This document shows, piece after piece, positions 1-12,000 of a stretch of 64,000 nucleotides of DNA. The position numbers were made by a program, and so were the translations under genes. Origin of the DNA: Glandiceps talaboti (lineage: Eukaryota > Hemichordata > Enteropneusta > Spengelidae); NCBI RefSeq assembly GCF_964340395.1, contig NC_135549.1, forward strand, positions 20,115,342 through 20,179,341. The letters run 5' to 3'. Position 1 is the stretch's first letter. Every line of letters starts with the position of its first letter. Under the pieces are notes generated by a model. That model was given only the letters and a program-made list of their open reading frames with translations. It ran no database searches and had not been told where the DNA came from.

Positions 1-1041
1 ATTGTTCCTGTTTATGAATATTCATGAATTTTATCCATTACCTATTTTATAAATCACATTATGGTAAAACCCACATGTCCCTTTTCGATATCGTACTATG
101 TTCTGCCGTAACGATAACATGGGGTAGATATTAGTTGACAGTTGTCTTTCATTTCTTTATGCCTGTTTTTTGAATGAAAATGAGAAGACTACGTGTTTTA
201 ACGAAATAGAAGAATTGTTACCCGCTAATATTGAATATATAACAGCGAATCGCTGTGTATGCTATATTGTAATATTGTGAACACGAACAGTCTGACCTGC
301 TAGAAAAGGAGACAAATAAGCGTAACTTGCTCTACAAGGTAAATCTGCATTACATAGAGAAAGTGCTTTACTTCAGTATTACTTGCTGTAAAATATACTC
401 TGATTTTTTCAACAGAGAAATACAAAGAAAGGCCATTCAGTCTTTACAAATGTTTTTACATGTGGCAACACCAGAGTGAGACTGCTACGAGAATTTCACA
501 TGTTACAAATAGTATAAATATGACTTTTCCAGTGAGAGTATTGACAGGCTGCCTGCTTTGCTTATTGTTATTTGTTATATATTGTTCTTATTTTGATTTT
601 GTTTATTTATTTATTTGATTATTTTTGGAAATTAAAACACAAAACTTCCCTTACCCTATGATATAAATCACTACTGATAATAGTACGTTTTAATCGTCTG
701 TAGAATTCTTATTCTCGGCTAAGTAGCTAGACCATCACGTCGTAATATACTCTTTCCACTGACAAAATACTGCAGCTGTGCCAAATAGAACAATTAGGGA
801 GCCATAGCGGTCATTAGGTCATCGCCACTTATTCTGACATCACCAGGTATGGTGACGTCATTGGCAGGAATAAATTCGATTCACAGTGTAGCACAGCATG
901 ATTTGCGCTGTGAAGAGACATGATTATCTCGCAGATTTTGAGAGATTGTGACCGTTTAAATCTCTTTAGAAGTATGACAGACACTTTTTGAAACATTTTA
1001 ATTGGATGGGAAATGCCCAGGCACTTCCGTGTGATATAACC

Positions 1042-1042
<1 letters not shown>
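1..1042. other. No gene seen; T-rich stretch and small hairpin
   Basis: I see no coding signal here. Positions about 555-635 are T-rich low-complexity DNA. A short hairpin lies at 835-860: TGACATCACC and GGTGACGTCA match at 9 of 10 positions around a 6-nt loop. The right arm contains the 8-mer TGACGTCA, which can also bind CREB/ATF proteins, but a single site proves nothing. Confidence 0.5.

Positions 1043-1124
<82 letters not shown>
1043..1124. repeat. (TA)n microsatellite, about 41 units
   Basis: This is an uninterrupted TA dinucleotide tract of 82 bp. It is read as Tyr-Ile repeats in one frame, so the open frame across it is not a gene. Long TA tracts are length-unstable and can extrude cruciforms. 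Confidence 0.98.
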
Positions 1125-1127
<3 letters not shown>

Positions 1128-1262
1128 GAATATTTTACCATAAATCGTAACACTGAGGAAGATGACACATCATTATTAATCAAATTTTAATATCGTATCT
1201 CTAAGTAATCTATAGTACGTATATGGTTCTAGATTACATACACACACTCACGCGCTCACACA

Positions 1263-1366
1263 CATACATACATACATACATACATACATACATACATACA
1301 TACATACATACATACATACATACATACATACATACATACATACATACATACATACATACATACATA
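1263..1366. repeat. (CATA)n microsatellite, about 26 units
   Basis: This is a pure tetranucleotide array of 104 bp, preceded by a short CACA/CACT-rich lead-in. The minus-strand frame reading Met-Tyr-Val-Cys is a by-product of the 4-bp period. Confidence 0.98.
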
Positions 1367-1509
1367 AAAGTATATCCTAATAATGTATGAATTGTAATAA
1401 TCAAGTACTTATTATAATATAAGTGACTGTAGCCATCAATCATATTCCACTTCCTTTACTTAATAATATCAATTGACACAGTTTGAATTTTCAGCTATTG
1501 TATCATATT

Positions 1510-1595
1510 GCCCGAGGTGACAAGCATATCAGCGTTCAACTTGATAAATATACATACACACAAAAAAACCATCCAGTATATATTGGACCTCGGGC
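1510..1595. repeat. Short inverted-repeat element, MITE-like
   Basis: GCCCGAGGT at 1510-1518 is matched in inverse by ACCTCGGGC at 1587-1595. An ATT trinucleotide sits directly outside each end (1507-1509 and 1596-1598), consistent with a 3-bp target duplication. The interior is AT-rich with no coding capacity. The element is very short, so a decayed or internally deleted transposon end pair is only a suggestion; a chance 9-10 bp inverted repeat at this spacing remains possible. Confidence 0.35.
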
Positions 1596-3255
1596 ATTGA
1601 ATGTTTATCATTTGCATTTGATGATAAAATTGTCTGTAAGTCGCGCATAATCTGATGTACGTCTGACACAGATTAGAAAAGTGAACACTGAGACCAACAT
1701 GTGCATAGTTTTATAATGATGAGCTAGTCAGAGTGTTCCAATTTTTTTTTTCAGTTTGTGATGATTTTAACTAGCCGCCGCCTAACCCTCCTCCCTCCCA
1801 GTTATGAAAGTGCCAATATGGTTATGATAACATTGGTGAATTAGTAGTTAGGATAGTGGTCATATACATGTTATGAACTTACTCTGTGGAATATAATCAA
1901 TATCCGTTTTGGGTTCCTATATTCACATCTTCACGCATTACTGTTTAGTTCTATTTTGTCGTGGGTTTTAACTTTATGAACTGGAAGTGAGTCTCCATAG
2001 CTTATAAATCTCGCTGTGCTCACTAGGCAGTAGCAATTAAAACTTGGAACTTTCGACATTAATAGCCAATGACTGCCAGAGCCTTGTCAAATCACGATGT
2101 ATATATTATATTAGTCCGTTCACGTATAGTAAACAGGTCAATGACAGAGGTTTCTTTTTCACTAACTTCAACTTTTAGTACCCAATTAGTCTAACTCTGC
2201 GTAAACATCGTAATACTTGTTCGGAATTTTGATCATATTTTAAAGGTTCCATTCTGTTGTTTCGACAACCTCGAGTCTACATTCCATTGCATACAAACAT
2301 CGGACAAGTCAACGGTTGAAGAACGTCGCAAAAACTTATCTTTTAATACTTGCAGCAACAACAACAAAAACCCTTTGTTTTGAAAGCTTCTGAACAAGGA
2401 TGCAAATAGCCTAAAACTTCGTCATCTTTTGAAATGATATATAGCTGATGACAGCTAATTCTGACGTTCATAGAGACAGGTGTTACGACTTATTGATTAA
2501 TGAACGCGTTAACAGATTATTCACAAAAAGTGCAATTATGATAAAACTGTCGCTGAAGCTGAATGTTCTGTGCTACACATAGCAAGTATATTGTATACCT
2601 TTAGGCCACATCCAGGCTTACATTTCGTTATTACTCGTTCGTTTTCACCAATTTCAGGGCATCATTATTTATTGATATTATAGTGACGTTTTTTACGACA
2701 TGACTGCACAAGCACATTGAAGGGGCTTGCTGCTCTTACTCTACATAAAGCCATTTTGGAGTGTAGCTGTGCCAAACACGCGCCGTCGGTATAATGTTCA
2801 AAAGAAAACTGACGTTGAAGGATATAACCTACGTTATTTGGTATTATTCATGAATACATTAATGGGTATTACATGTAATGGTATTTATCTTCTTCATTAT
2901 CAATCTAGCGTTTCTCTTTACCTTGCGGTGATCCCATGTGGATTGGTTGGTGACTATCGTCCAACTTGAAGTGCACATCCCACATACTGCAACTAGGGTT
3001 CCAGTAGAAAGATAATTAACCTTGAAGGTGGAAGTGCGATGATCTCAATCAGAGCGACTGATAACATTGAACTTGTGTTTTCTATTTAAGTACTTTTCTG
3101 TATTTTATCTCAGCTTATGATGATGTGTCTCTTTGCATACACGCCATGAGCTACATTTTCTCTTTGGTTTGCATCAGGGTCAAAAAGCCGAGGCTTAATA
3201 AATGATATGCCGTTAACTGCAGTAAGCAAATTGTATATTCATCTATGTATCATTG
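1596..3255. other. No feature seen
   Basis: I read both strands and found no repeat array, no strong inverted repeat and no exon-like frame. An 80-codon plus-strand frame at 2727-2969 resembles no protein I know and is unremarkable for this length of DNA. Confidence 0.4.
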
Positions 3256-3493
3256 GATAGGTTGCTTTGGTTGGTTGGTTGGTTGGTTGGTCGGTTGGTC
3301 GAATAACTGACTGGCTGGTTCGTTTGTTTGTTTGTTAGCTGGTTGGTTGGTTGGTTGGTAGGTTGGTTGGTTGGTCGATTGATTAAGTGAGTGATTAATA
3401 GTCCGAGTGAATGGCTGGCTGGTTGACAGACTGGCTGCCACTGACTGACTGACTGACTGACCGACTGACTGACTATTAGGCTGGCTGGCTGGC

Positions 3494-3549
<56 letters not shown>

Positions 3550-3550
3550 C
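3256..3550. repeat. Compound tetranucleotide block: GGTT, GACT, GATT
   Basis: About 295 bp of related tetranucleotide runs change motif along their length: GGTT (about 3268-3300 and 3337-3375), GACT/GGCT (about 3410-3490), then a clean GATT run (3494-3549). Single-base motif changes (GGTT, GGTC, GGCT, GACT, GATT) suggest stepwise mutation and slippage spread. The 100-codon minus-strand frame rich in Asn-Gln-Pro/Ser is an artefact of the repeat. Confidence 0.95.
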
Positions 3551-4735
3551 AATAAAACTGTTATTAACTTAAGATTTGAGATCTAATTTTAAATGCAAAA
3601 TCTAACAATACTGTAATTCACATTATTTTATAATTATGTCGACAATACAGTCCACAACAAGGTGTGAAAAGAGTTAATTAACAATTAAAATCCATCCAGT
3701 AATTGCTCATTTCCTGATAAATGCCATTGGGTAATAGTGTTTTTAATTAACACAAAATAATAGAAATACAAAATGACCAATTAGGAATCTTTGAAAAAAA
3801 CCCAATAATTTATAACTATGTATTATGTTATGCATAATTAAATGGACTATTTGAATGGCATACTACTAAAATATCACAAAGCAGGCTAACTGAAATTCCA
3901 TGCATATCGAAATCATTTGTGTCATTCCAAATTTGATACTCATGAGTTGTCATGGCCAATTTCATTTGAAATATTAATAACAGCGCAAGAATCGAATGCT
4001 GTTCAAAGTTCATCGCTTGAATTTCCTAAAAGGGCGAAATTTATAGCTATTCACTCATGCATATCAGTTGAAAAAGAAAAGGAATTGCTCGGGAAACTAA
4101 ATTTAGGGTGGAAGAAAATACATTTATAAGATACTCGGGTTCATCGTTTAAATCGAATTACCAGGCATAATCTTTCATCAAGTATTTTCCTTTTTGGTAA
4201 GGTTCTATTATTTTTGTCATGATTTCGGAGATATAATTCTTGATGAATGTCAAAAATGTGACCTCTGGACGTCAGAGAATGAAAGAATTATCTGTCGTGT
4301 CAGAATCGAGGGAATTGTGGATAATACAGTACGAATTTGTGTTTTTGCAAACTCGATACTGCTGGGTTGTTCGTGTTTCTTTACTTCGTAAACAAAGCGC
4401 ACGGCACCGACCTGAATCAAACATGTTCTTGATGTTGCCGCGGAGCGTAGCTTCAAAGGCCGCAGATGTATTCGACACACTTCCCGTTTACACTTCTCGA
4501 CAAGTATAGTATGCATAGCCTTTCCACCATCTGAGATCCCAAAGAATTAATATCTGAAGAGCATGGAAGTGCATGCCTTGAGTAACTCAACCTTGCGACT
4601 CCATACATCATTGCAATGATTATGCCTGTATACACGTCATTTAACTTTTTTTGGAAACGACAGTTTATATGTGCTCACGGCTTGCAAATAGTTAATTGTA
4701 GGTTTATTGGTATCCACATGAGGGTAGCATTTTAA
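3551..4735. other. No feature seen
   Basis: Several overlapping 60-90 codon frames occur at about 4190-4516 on both strands. None resembles a known protein, and they overlap each other in opposite directions, which suggests chance openness. Confidence 0.35.
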
Positions 4736-5050
4736 CTTGAATATCGTAATGTAGAAATATATTTTTTCACGTAGGATGTAGTAATGTATCGTAATGTAGT
4801 AATATATTTTTCACGTAGGATGTAGTAATGTATACTAGTTTCGTGTTGAATATCGTAATGTAGCAAAGTTATGTTTTCATCTTGATTTTTACAATATAGA
4901 AAAGTACAAAAGTAATGCATTTTTTCGTAATAACAAAATAATGCTGGTTCTTGTTGAATATCATAACATAGAAAAGTAACAGTTTATCGTGCTGAATATC
5001 GTAATGTAGAAAAGTAATGTTGTTTTCACGTTGAATATTGTAAATTGTAG
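4736..5050. repeat. Degenerate minisatellite with TATCGTAATGTAG core
   Basis: The core TATCGTAATGTAG or a close variant recurs near 4742, 4787, 4851, 4956, 4997 and 5034. The intervening sequence is also related (TTTTCACG, AAAGTAATG). Two neighbouring units are nearly identical with a period of about 44 bp (GTAGGATGTAGTAATGTA at 4771 and 4815). Spacing varies between units, so this is an old, diverged tandem array. The Tyr/Thr/Leu-rich minus-strand frames over it are by-products. Confidence 0.8.
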
Positions 5051-5466
5051 AAACAAGCCTGAGCACAAAACTATTCAGTTAATTTACATCCTTAATATCC
5101 AACGTAACAATACATAATGTATGGCCAACGGCAAAACTAATATGATCTATATATATGTATATCAGTGATCCTAGCAAAAAAGTTTTTATTACTATGCACA
5201 TCACATGTAAGCAACCGGCGTTCGTTTAAAAAGGACTATCTAACCAAGCAACCGTGTGCATTTTAAATGGTTTTTTAAATGTTCTGCGTAATTGAGAACG
5301 GATTTCTTCCACGTGATTAACGACATGAGATATGCTAGCAGTAGTAGTTAATTACTGAAATTTCGTTTCGCGGAGACCACGCTTGTTTCCATGTGAGCAT
5401 GTAACTCGCTTACTTCTGCAACGGAATGCTACAGTACTGTAATCACTCACGAGCTGATATTCTCCA
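5051..5466. other. No feature seen
   Basis: Unique-looking AT-rich sequence leading up to the foldback element; nothing else is visible. Confidence 0.4.
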
Positions 5467-5473
5467 GTGAGAT
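5467..5473. repeat. Left target-site duplication of foldback element
   Basis: GTGAGAT directly abuts the left outer end of the palindrome and is repeated in the same orientation at 6328-6334, directly abutting the right outer end. The palindrome itself stops exactly at this boundary, because 5473 and 6328 are not complementary. Confidence 0.75.
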
Positions 5474-6327
5474 CACAGGGAGCAGCGAGCATGTAACTGA
5501 TTGATCGATCGATCGGTTGATGTATTGATTGATTGATTTATTATTTGGTTGAATGATTGATTGATTGATTGATCAATTTTTGTGGTGCAATATAACTTAC
5601 TTTATGTGTGATATTGATCAATTGACTCATTGAGTTTTAAAACTATTTCTTTTTCTTTCCCTGGTTACTTTGCTCTCAGCTGTTGATCTCAGACCACTAA
5701 AAGTCTGAGGCTGTATGTAATTCTCTCCTTGCTTTATTGACTAAATAAAGACGCCTTGTCCATTCTTCTAATCTTATCTTAATTAAAACACCCCTTATCT
5801 TAAAACTGGCAGGAGATCACTTACATTAACAGTTTGCTTTATCTCTCATCTGCTGGGAGATTATCACACTGGACAAACACTCGATCATGCATAAACTAGT
5901 AATAGTTTATGCATGATCGAGTGTTTGTCCAGTGTGATAATCTCCCAGCAGATGAGAGATAAAGCAAACTGTTAATGTAAGTGATCTCCTGCCAGTTTTA
6001 AGATAAGGGGTGTTTTAATTAAGATAAGATTAGAAGAATGGACAAGGCGTCTTTATTTAGTCAATAAAGCAAGGAGAGAATTACATACAGCCTCAGACTT
6101 TTAGTGGTCTGAGATCAACAGCTGAGAGCAAAGTAACCAGGGAAAGAAAAAGAAATAGTTTTAAAACTCAATGAGTCAATTGATCAATATCACACATAAA
6201 GTAAGTTATATTGCACCACAAAAATTGATCAATCAATCAATCAATCATTCAACCAAATAATAAATCAATCAATCAATACATCAACCGATCGATCGATCAA
6301 TCAGTTACATGCTCGCTGCTCCCTGTG
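5474..6327. mobile_element. 854-bp foldback transposon (near-perfect palindrome)
   Basis: The two halves (5474-5900 and 5901-6327) are reverse complements over about 427 bp. I read them against each other and saw only one mismatched pair, next to the centre (5899/5902). The ends are CACAGGG and CCCTGTG. Each arm holds a GATT/GATC-rich tract near its outer end and otherwise unique-looking sequence. There is no coding frame, so any transposase must come from elsewhere. The flanking 7-bp direct repeat supports insertion as a unit. A 7-bp duplication fits few superfamilies (Dada-type elements make 6-7 bp duplications; hAT makes 8, Mutator 9), so I leave the superfamily open. The very high arm identity implies a recent origin, gene conversion between arms, or a sequencing fold-back artefact; the duplication argues against the last. 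Confidence 0.8.
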
Positions 6328-6334
6328 GTGAGAT
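6328..6334. repeat. Right target-site duplication of foldback element
   Basis: GTGAGAT follows the terminal CCCTGTG of the palindrome and matches 5467-5473 exactly and in direct orientation. Confidence 0.75.
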
Positions 6335-6532
6335 AAATGATGTGCGAATAGTCCCGGTAAAATCAGATATAGCCAGGTCTATCTAGCATGTACATCACCT
6401 AAAATGCCTATTGATTTCTCTTTAAGGTAAGCTGTGTGCCGGTTTTGCAGAGCTATTACAGTTTCCTTATTGAGTTTTAGACGTCGATACATCGATACTG
6501 TTACTCTGTCTAAAGCGAATCTACAACAACAC

Positions 6533-6557
6533 GTGTGTGTGTGTGTGTGTGTGTGTG
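6533..6557. repeat. (GT)n microsatellite
   Basis: A pure GT dinucleotide tract of about 12 units. Confidence 0.95.
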
Positions 6558-6690
6558 AAATTAGGTTGATTCCATCGGTACCTTCAGCAATGCGTTAGTT
6601 ACAAAAGACATAGGAAGGTGAGAATTACACAGACTAAGTCATTACATCAATTGAAAGACACATACAGGCAGCAAGATGGACGTTTGCCCA

Positions 6691-6710
6691 GGCAGACAGA
6701 CAGACAGAAT

Positions 6711-6757
<47 letters not shown>

Positions 6758-6803
6758 GGACGGACGGAAGGACGGACAGAAAGGCAGACATGCACGCACG
6801 CGG
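6691..6803. repeat. (CAGA)n to (CGGA)n microsatellite
   Basis: A CAGA array with one interruption near 6708 drifts into CGGA units (from about 6757) and then into CAGA/CACG remnants. The open frames on both strands here (Thr-Asp-Arg-Gln and Cys-Leu-Ser-Val) are repeat artefacts. A C run followed by a T run lies just downstream at about 6843-6864. Confidence 0.95.
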
Positions 6804-6864
6804 TCATGAGCAGGCAGACAAACGGTAGAGAAGACGGGAAATCCCCCCCCCCCATTTTTTTTTT

Positions 6865-9040
6865 CATCATACACAACCTTAATTTTCTATCGCATTCGTG
6901 TTTCAAAGTCCCGGGTATAGCACTAAATCAAACCAGCTTCTGAATTTGAGTTTGCCATAATCAATAGTTCATAAGACACATATATACGAGATACTGCTTT
7001 GGTGCAAGGGAAACGTTAAAACTTACTTTCACCGCTGAACAATTACTCGTCAAATTCCTAGTTACACCAGAAATCGTTCAGTCCACTTCATTCGAGTAAC
7101 GATCCACCACTGCACTGTGTCACTCGATATCTGCTTCGTAAGCCGCAGACTTCACTAACGCTTACAGTGTACGGTATCGAGTTATTTGAGTCAGAATGGC
7201 ATCACTAGTAATAACGGTAAAACTCAAATGTAACATCCCCTGCCGATGTGTCAAAGTAGTTCATTCAGTGCCCCGTTGCGTTGAGAGCGCCGACTTTACG
7301 AAGCTTGAATTCGTCGAGCATGCGCATTTAAGGCTATTAAATTGAAACGCGTTAGATTCAATTTACATGTTTAATATAAATGTCATAATGAACTCTATGC
7401 GTTGGTGTGAACGATCGATCGATTGGCTGGTGAGTGTTTCCTGGCAGTTTTGTAATTCAATAAAATGTTGTACAATTGTGTGTTGATTTATGGTATTATT
7501 TTACACACATGATAACATCCACTTATGGGTCATGGAATTACCGATGTTAAACCTTTGAAAAGCATAAACCATAGAAGCACAGCTGACATATATTAGCGTG
7601 ATATTATGACACTGTATGGGGTTAGATATAGTCAATTCTAGTAAGTGTGTGAAAAAATAAATATCATCTATTATGGCTTCTTAGTTCTGAATATCACCTT
7701 GGTATATGGCCCTCCATCGAAAATAGAAATCTATTTTTCTACAGACATTCATGGATGTGTTTACTACAATTCTTTGTAATATACAAGATTAGAGCCGCCT
7801 TAAGTTGACGATGACTAATCCGTCTGATATGACAATAAAATCATTGAAACCAAGTTTACATGTATTGTGGGCGACACGATAATTTATTCTCCAAGAGTGT
7901 CTAAATAACGCAGAGTGTCTCCTATTCATATTTGATGTGATAGATGAAATATAATATTCAACAGGACTTCTGTTATTAAAATGAAAGGCTTTGTATGAAA
8001 TTTGAATGCAATAAATGGAGCGTCAAGAGCTAGCTAGTGTGATTAACTTAATTGCCTTGGCTTCATTTTAGCAAGATAAATCACCTGCTTAAAATAATTG
8101 TTCATGTGCAAAAACTGTGGTGATTTTGTTTATCTGATTTTAGATAATTAATAGAAATTGGCCAATAATTTGAAATCTCAAACACTTTGAAATTGCGTTC
8201 AAAAACAACCCTAGTGAAATTAGACATCACACTCTCCTAAAATGTGATTGGATTGTATCAAAGCAAGCCGAAATATTTTTTAGCGTTTTTTTTAATAATG
8301 TGATTATAATGAATCGGCGAAATATGCCTCGATCGAGCTCAGCTGCAGCAATTTAAATTTCACCCATAACTCATCTGACAAATTATAACATTTTATTGCT
8401 GTATATGTGACCGCGACCAATACTAGAATCTATCCCCGTATGCATGAAGTGAATTGGAAGAGAAATCGTTTTTTTTTCCGCCTGTAGATGTATCTGTAAA
8501 TCATAATGCGGCGGCAGCGTGAACTCTACATTTTGTTCGATTTATCAACCGCTGTTGATCGCCATTTTGTGTAGTATAGGTTGTATTGCTGTTTGAGATA
8601 GTTTTGAAATGGAAAAAAATTCAGACGAGGCAATTTGGTTTTGTCGTCTGACATCATAAATCGTTATAAATACTTTTTGTCGCGGGGTAATTATACGCTT
8701 TCCGGATGATGCATGGGAAACTTACAAAGACTTGTTTTCGACTAAGAAGGCATAAGATTGTACATCAATACTACATCGGCCGGAATTGTGAAGTTCACAT
8801 CAGAGTTTATACCGTTGTAAAAGTAAAGCAAACTATCAATAGCATATAGAAACGGTGTTTGCAATTTGACTGACGTGTCCTGCTTATCCTTTCTTTAATT
8901 AACACATGATGAATTCGATCGATTATCAATCAATGAGCCAAATAAAATATGAAACTGCATTGTATGCAAACTACTTCAAACAGTTTATGAAAAGTATATG
9001 TAATAGTGTACTCAATTTTTTGAAAAATAAAAGTCTTCTT

Positions 9041-9041
<1 letters not shown>
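6865..9041. other. No gene seen
   Basis: AT-rich sequence without exon-like frames. The only structure noticed is a small hairpin near 7719-7739 (GAAAATAG with CTATTTTTC). Confidence 0.4.
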
Positions 9042-9081
<40 letters not shown>

Positions 9082-9082
9082 G
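9042..9082. repeat. (GTT)n microsatellite
   Basis: A pure trinucleotide array of about 13 units, read as poly-Leu in one plus-strand frame. Confidence 0.97.
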
Positions 9083-12000
9083 AATTTAAAATGGCTAGAG
9101 CTGCACGGTGTTGTAATTTAATTGTATTAAATGTCACTGATCAGATAGCTGTACAATGAGATTCAATTACTTTTGAATGCGAATAATTCAATGAAATTCC
9201 GTGATGTCTAGTGCGTAATTACAAAACATGAATAGCGCCGATATAACGCATAATGTACTCGTAGACAGGTGTGTTGTTATCTGTACTTGTAATATCAATG
9301 ACAGCACAATGGCTGGGAATAGTTGAAGCAAACGTGTAATTCGGTGACAGAACAATTGCTGGGAAAAGTTGAGAAGCAGACACGACGTTGAAAGCTATCT
9401 GATTTTACGAATGCCTGATAGAAGAACGAATGATATTTGAAGACAAGCGTGAATGGTGGTATGTCTACCTTTATGTCTATGTCTCCAAACCAATAACCGC
9501 TCGACTTCAATTAGTATGCATTGTACGTGTTATGTAAATATATAAATATCATTACCTCTGGTACAGTTAAAGGTTGATAACGAAATTTGTCAAATTACAC
9601 GCTTCACCTACTATTACATGTTGTAAAGTTTACTGACGTGAAGTTGATAACATATTGGATTTTGAAGAGAGGGAGCGAAAACAGAAATACTGGCGCGGGT
9701 CATGTGCAACTGGGTCCAGAGATGTTGAAAATGGTCAAATACATGTACAATCCGAGGCTTCGACAGTATTTCATGTTCTTAAACTATTACGTCAGATCCA
9801 GAATTGTCATTTCATTAATATATTCATGGCAATGGTTTGATTTGTTTGGCACAGCGAATAACGATTAATTTGACTTGTTTGCATCGAACGAATGTCTAAT
9901 CTTGTCAAAGAGAGTGTAGGCGTGCAATTATATTGATCGGCTTTCACATCGTCGCAGTCCCTAAAAAATACATTGTCGCAGTACCTTGGGAGACATAAGG
10001 ACTAACTTATATGTTCTTGGCCCTGGTTTAAAGCTGTTATTTAAGCCTTCTCCTCTCGCTTATACATCAACAAGTTAATCACAATGGCATTTCAATACGG
10101 AGCGATCCTACCATTCTGTTGACCAAATGAACAACATTCTAAAAGCCTTAAGAAAACGTCCTGACACCTACATGTAATGACAACGCAAATCCTAGCTGTT
10201 CTAGTATTTGTATATCATTTGCATATGGAGGCCGAGGGTTGTCGAGTCACTCTGCATGTATAATTCGCTACGCAGTACAATGTTAACTGCTGTCCTAGTG
10301 CTTGTGAGACGAGCAAAGCTATCTTTTAATAAAGAGTCACACGGAGAATATGTCGTTGTTTGTATCACCTTTAATAAGAAACGTCGTCCATCAACACGTA
10401 CTCTAATTCAATGTGATGACATTATTTTAGAAAGTGATTACACAGTCTCAGTGGATTGTAATGTAGATATTAAATAGTAATAACCTTCAAATGTCAAGCC
10501 AAGAGTCATTACTCTATTGTGCGTTTTAATAGAAGTGAACAATGCAGGTGTTACGTTGGATTACACGAGAGTACAGTAATAAAATCTGCATGGCAGACTT
10601 CATTATTGCCTTCAGATGTTAGAGCTTGTTTTTATAGTGCACTGGAATTTTTGACAATGGCACCAGAATATTTATATGAAAACTAAATGACCAAAAGAAA
10701 TCCTACCTTTCCGGTAATTGGTTGTGCAAGAATCACGTTTACTGTCACAATGTTATGTTGAGGAACAACATTGCAGTGCTCATATTCGTGGGTTGTCATT
10801 CACAACATGTACATAAATCAGACAGTCTAGTCTTTAGCTAACATTAAAGGGGTGCATTCCATATCTGAATGTTTTACGATAGTTTTGTTTCATGATTGTT
10901 GGATATACCCAAAAATTATCATTGACATCGCAACAGTAGAACAATGCGCGTGCGTAAACCCTTCAACACTGTGTGATGATTTTTATACCCACTTTACGGC
11001 ACACATCATCATGCAAGAATACAATACTTGCTAGGATTTGTCTAAGGAATCATTACAATTTTTTTTGAAATGATAAATTACATTGTTGGACAATTAAAGC
11101 GGCAGGGCATAGATCTGATTTTCTTTTTTTTGCATGAAGATTACACCTTGTCAGTGCTACATTGATTTGCCTGCCCTTTTCATCAACATGAATATAATAC
11201 ATGATGGGTTTAAATATATTTTAAATTTTAATTTAGAAAAAATAATGGCTCAAGCTGGCTCATGCCTCTTCAAGGTAAAAATGTTTGAAACATACACACA
11301 ATCAACCATATAGTATATCATTCATCTTTGTGAAGAAATAAAACAGGTATACAATATAAAATGCATATAATTTTTGAGACATGAACATTTTAGAAGGAAA
11401 TTTTGCAACCAAATGATGATCAGTTTGGAGCATGCGTCAGCAGGGCAAAAAAAAATATGTTATAGTTGAACAGCATTGTGGCAATTGTTGGTCGATTGAT
11501 GACGATCAAATCAAAATGACAAGTCAAGTCACAACTAATGACTTGATTTATTTACGCTATTCACATGGATTAAACATGGTGTCATCTGCTGTGTGTATGG
11601 CGTGCTAGGTAATGTACATATCAACACCGAACTATTCAAACAGGTTTCACAGTTTAGAACAGTTACAAGTGATGACGTAATCCTAGGTTAAATTTATGAT
11701 TGAATATAGCTATACACAGTGATGTAATCCCATCATGCGGAAAATGTAAATTATCCAAAAATGGCAACCCGTGTCTTTTTTTTTTATTTTGACGATTCTC
11801 TTTCACTTCAATACACACACAATGCCATAACTGCTATTTGCCGACGTGGTCACTTGATTTTCCTTTTTTACGATATGTCCTTTTGTTAAATATTAATATC
11901 TAAATACATAAAACATGTTTCATAAAGGGAGCGATCGCGTGATTCTTAATCTATTTATTATACGATCTTTTGTACACTTTCATTTCGAATGGAAATCACG

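Noticed and set aside
853-860. TGACGTCA (CRE-like) here and at 23353 and 36924
   Set aside because: Three isolated 8-mers in 64 kb are about what chance gives, and no promoter is seen nearby.
3250-3552. 100-codon frame rich in Asn, Gln, Ser, Pro (prion-like composition)
   Set aside because: The composition follows directly from the GATT/GGTT repeats on the minus strand; there is no flanking gene structure.
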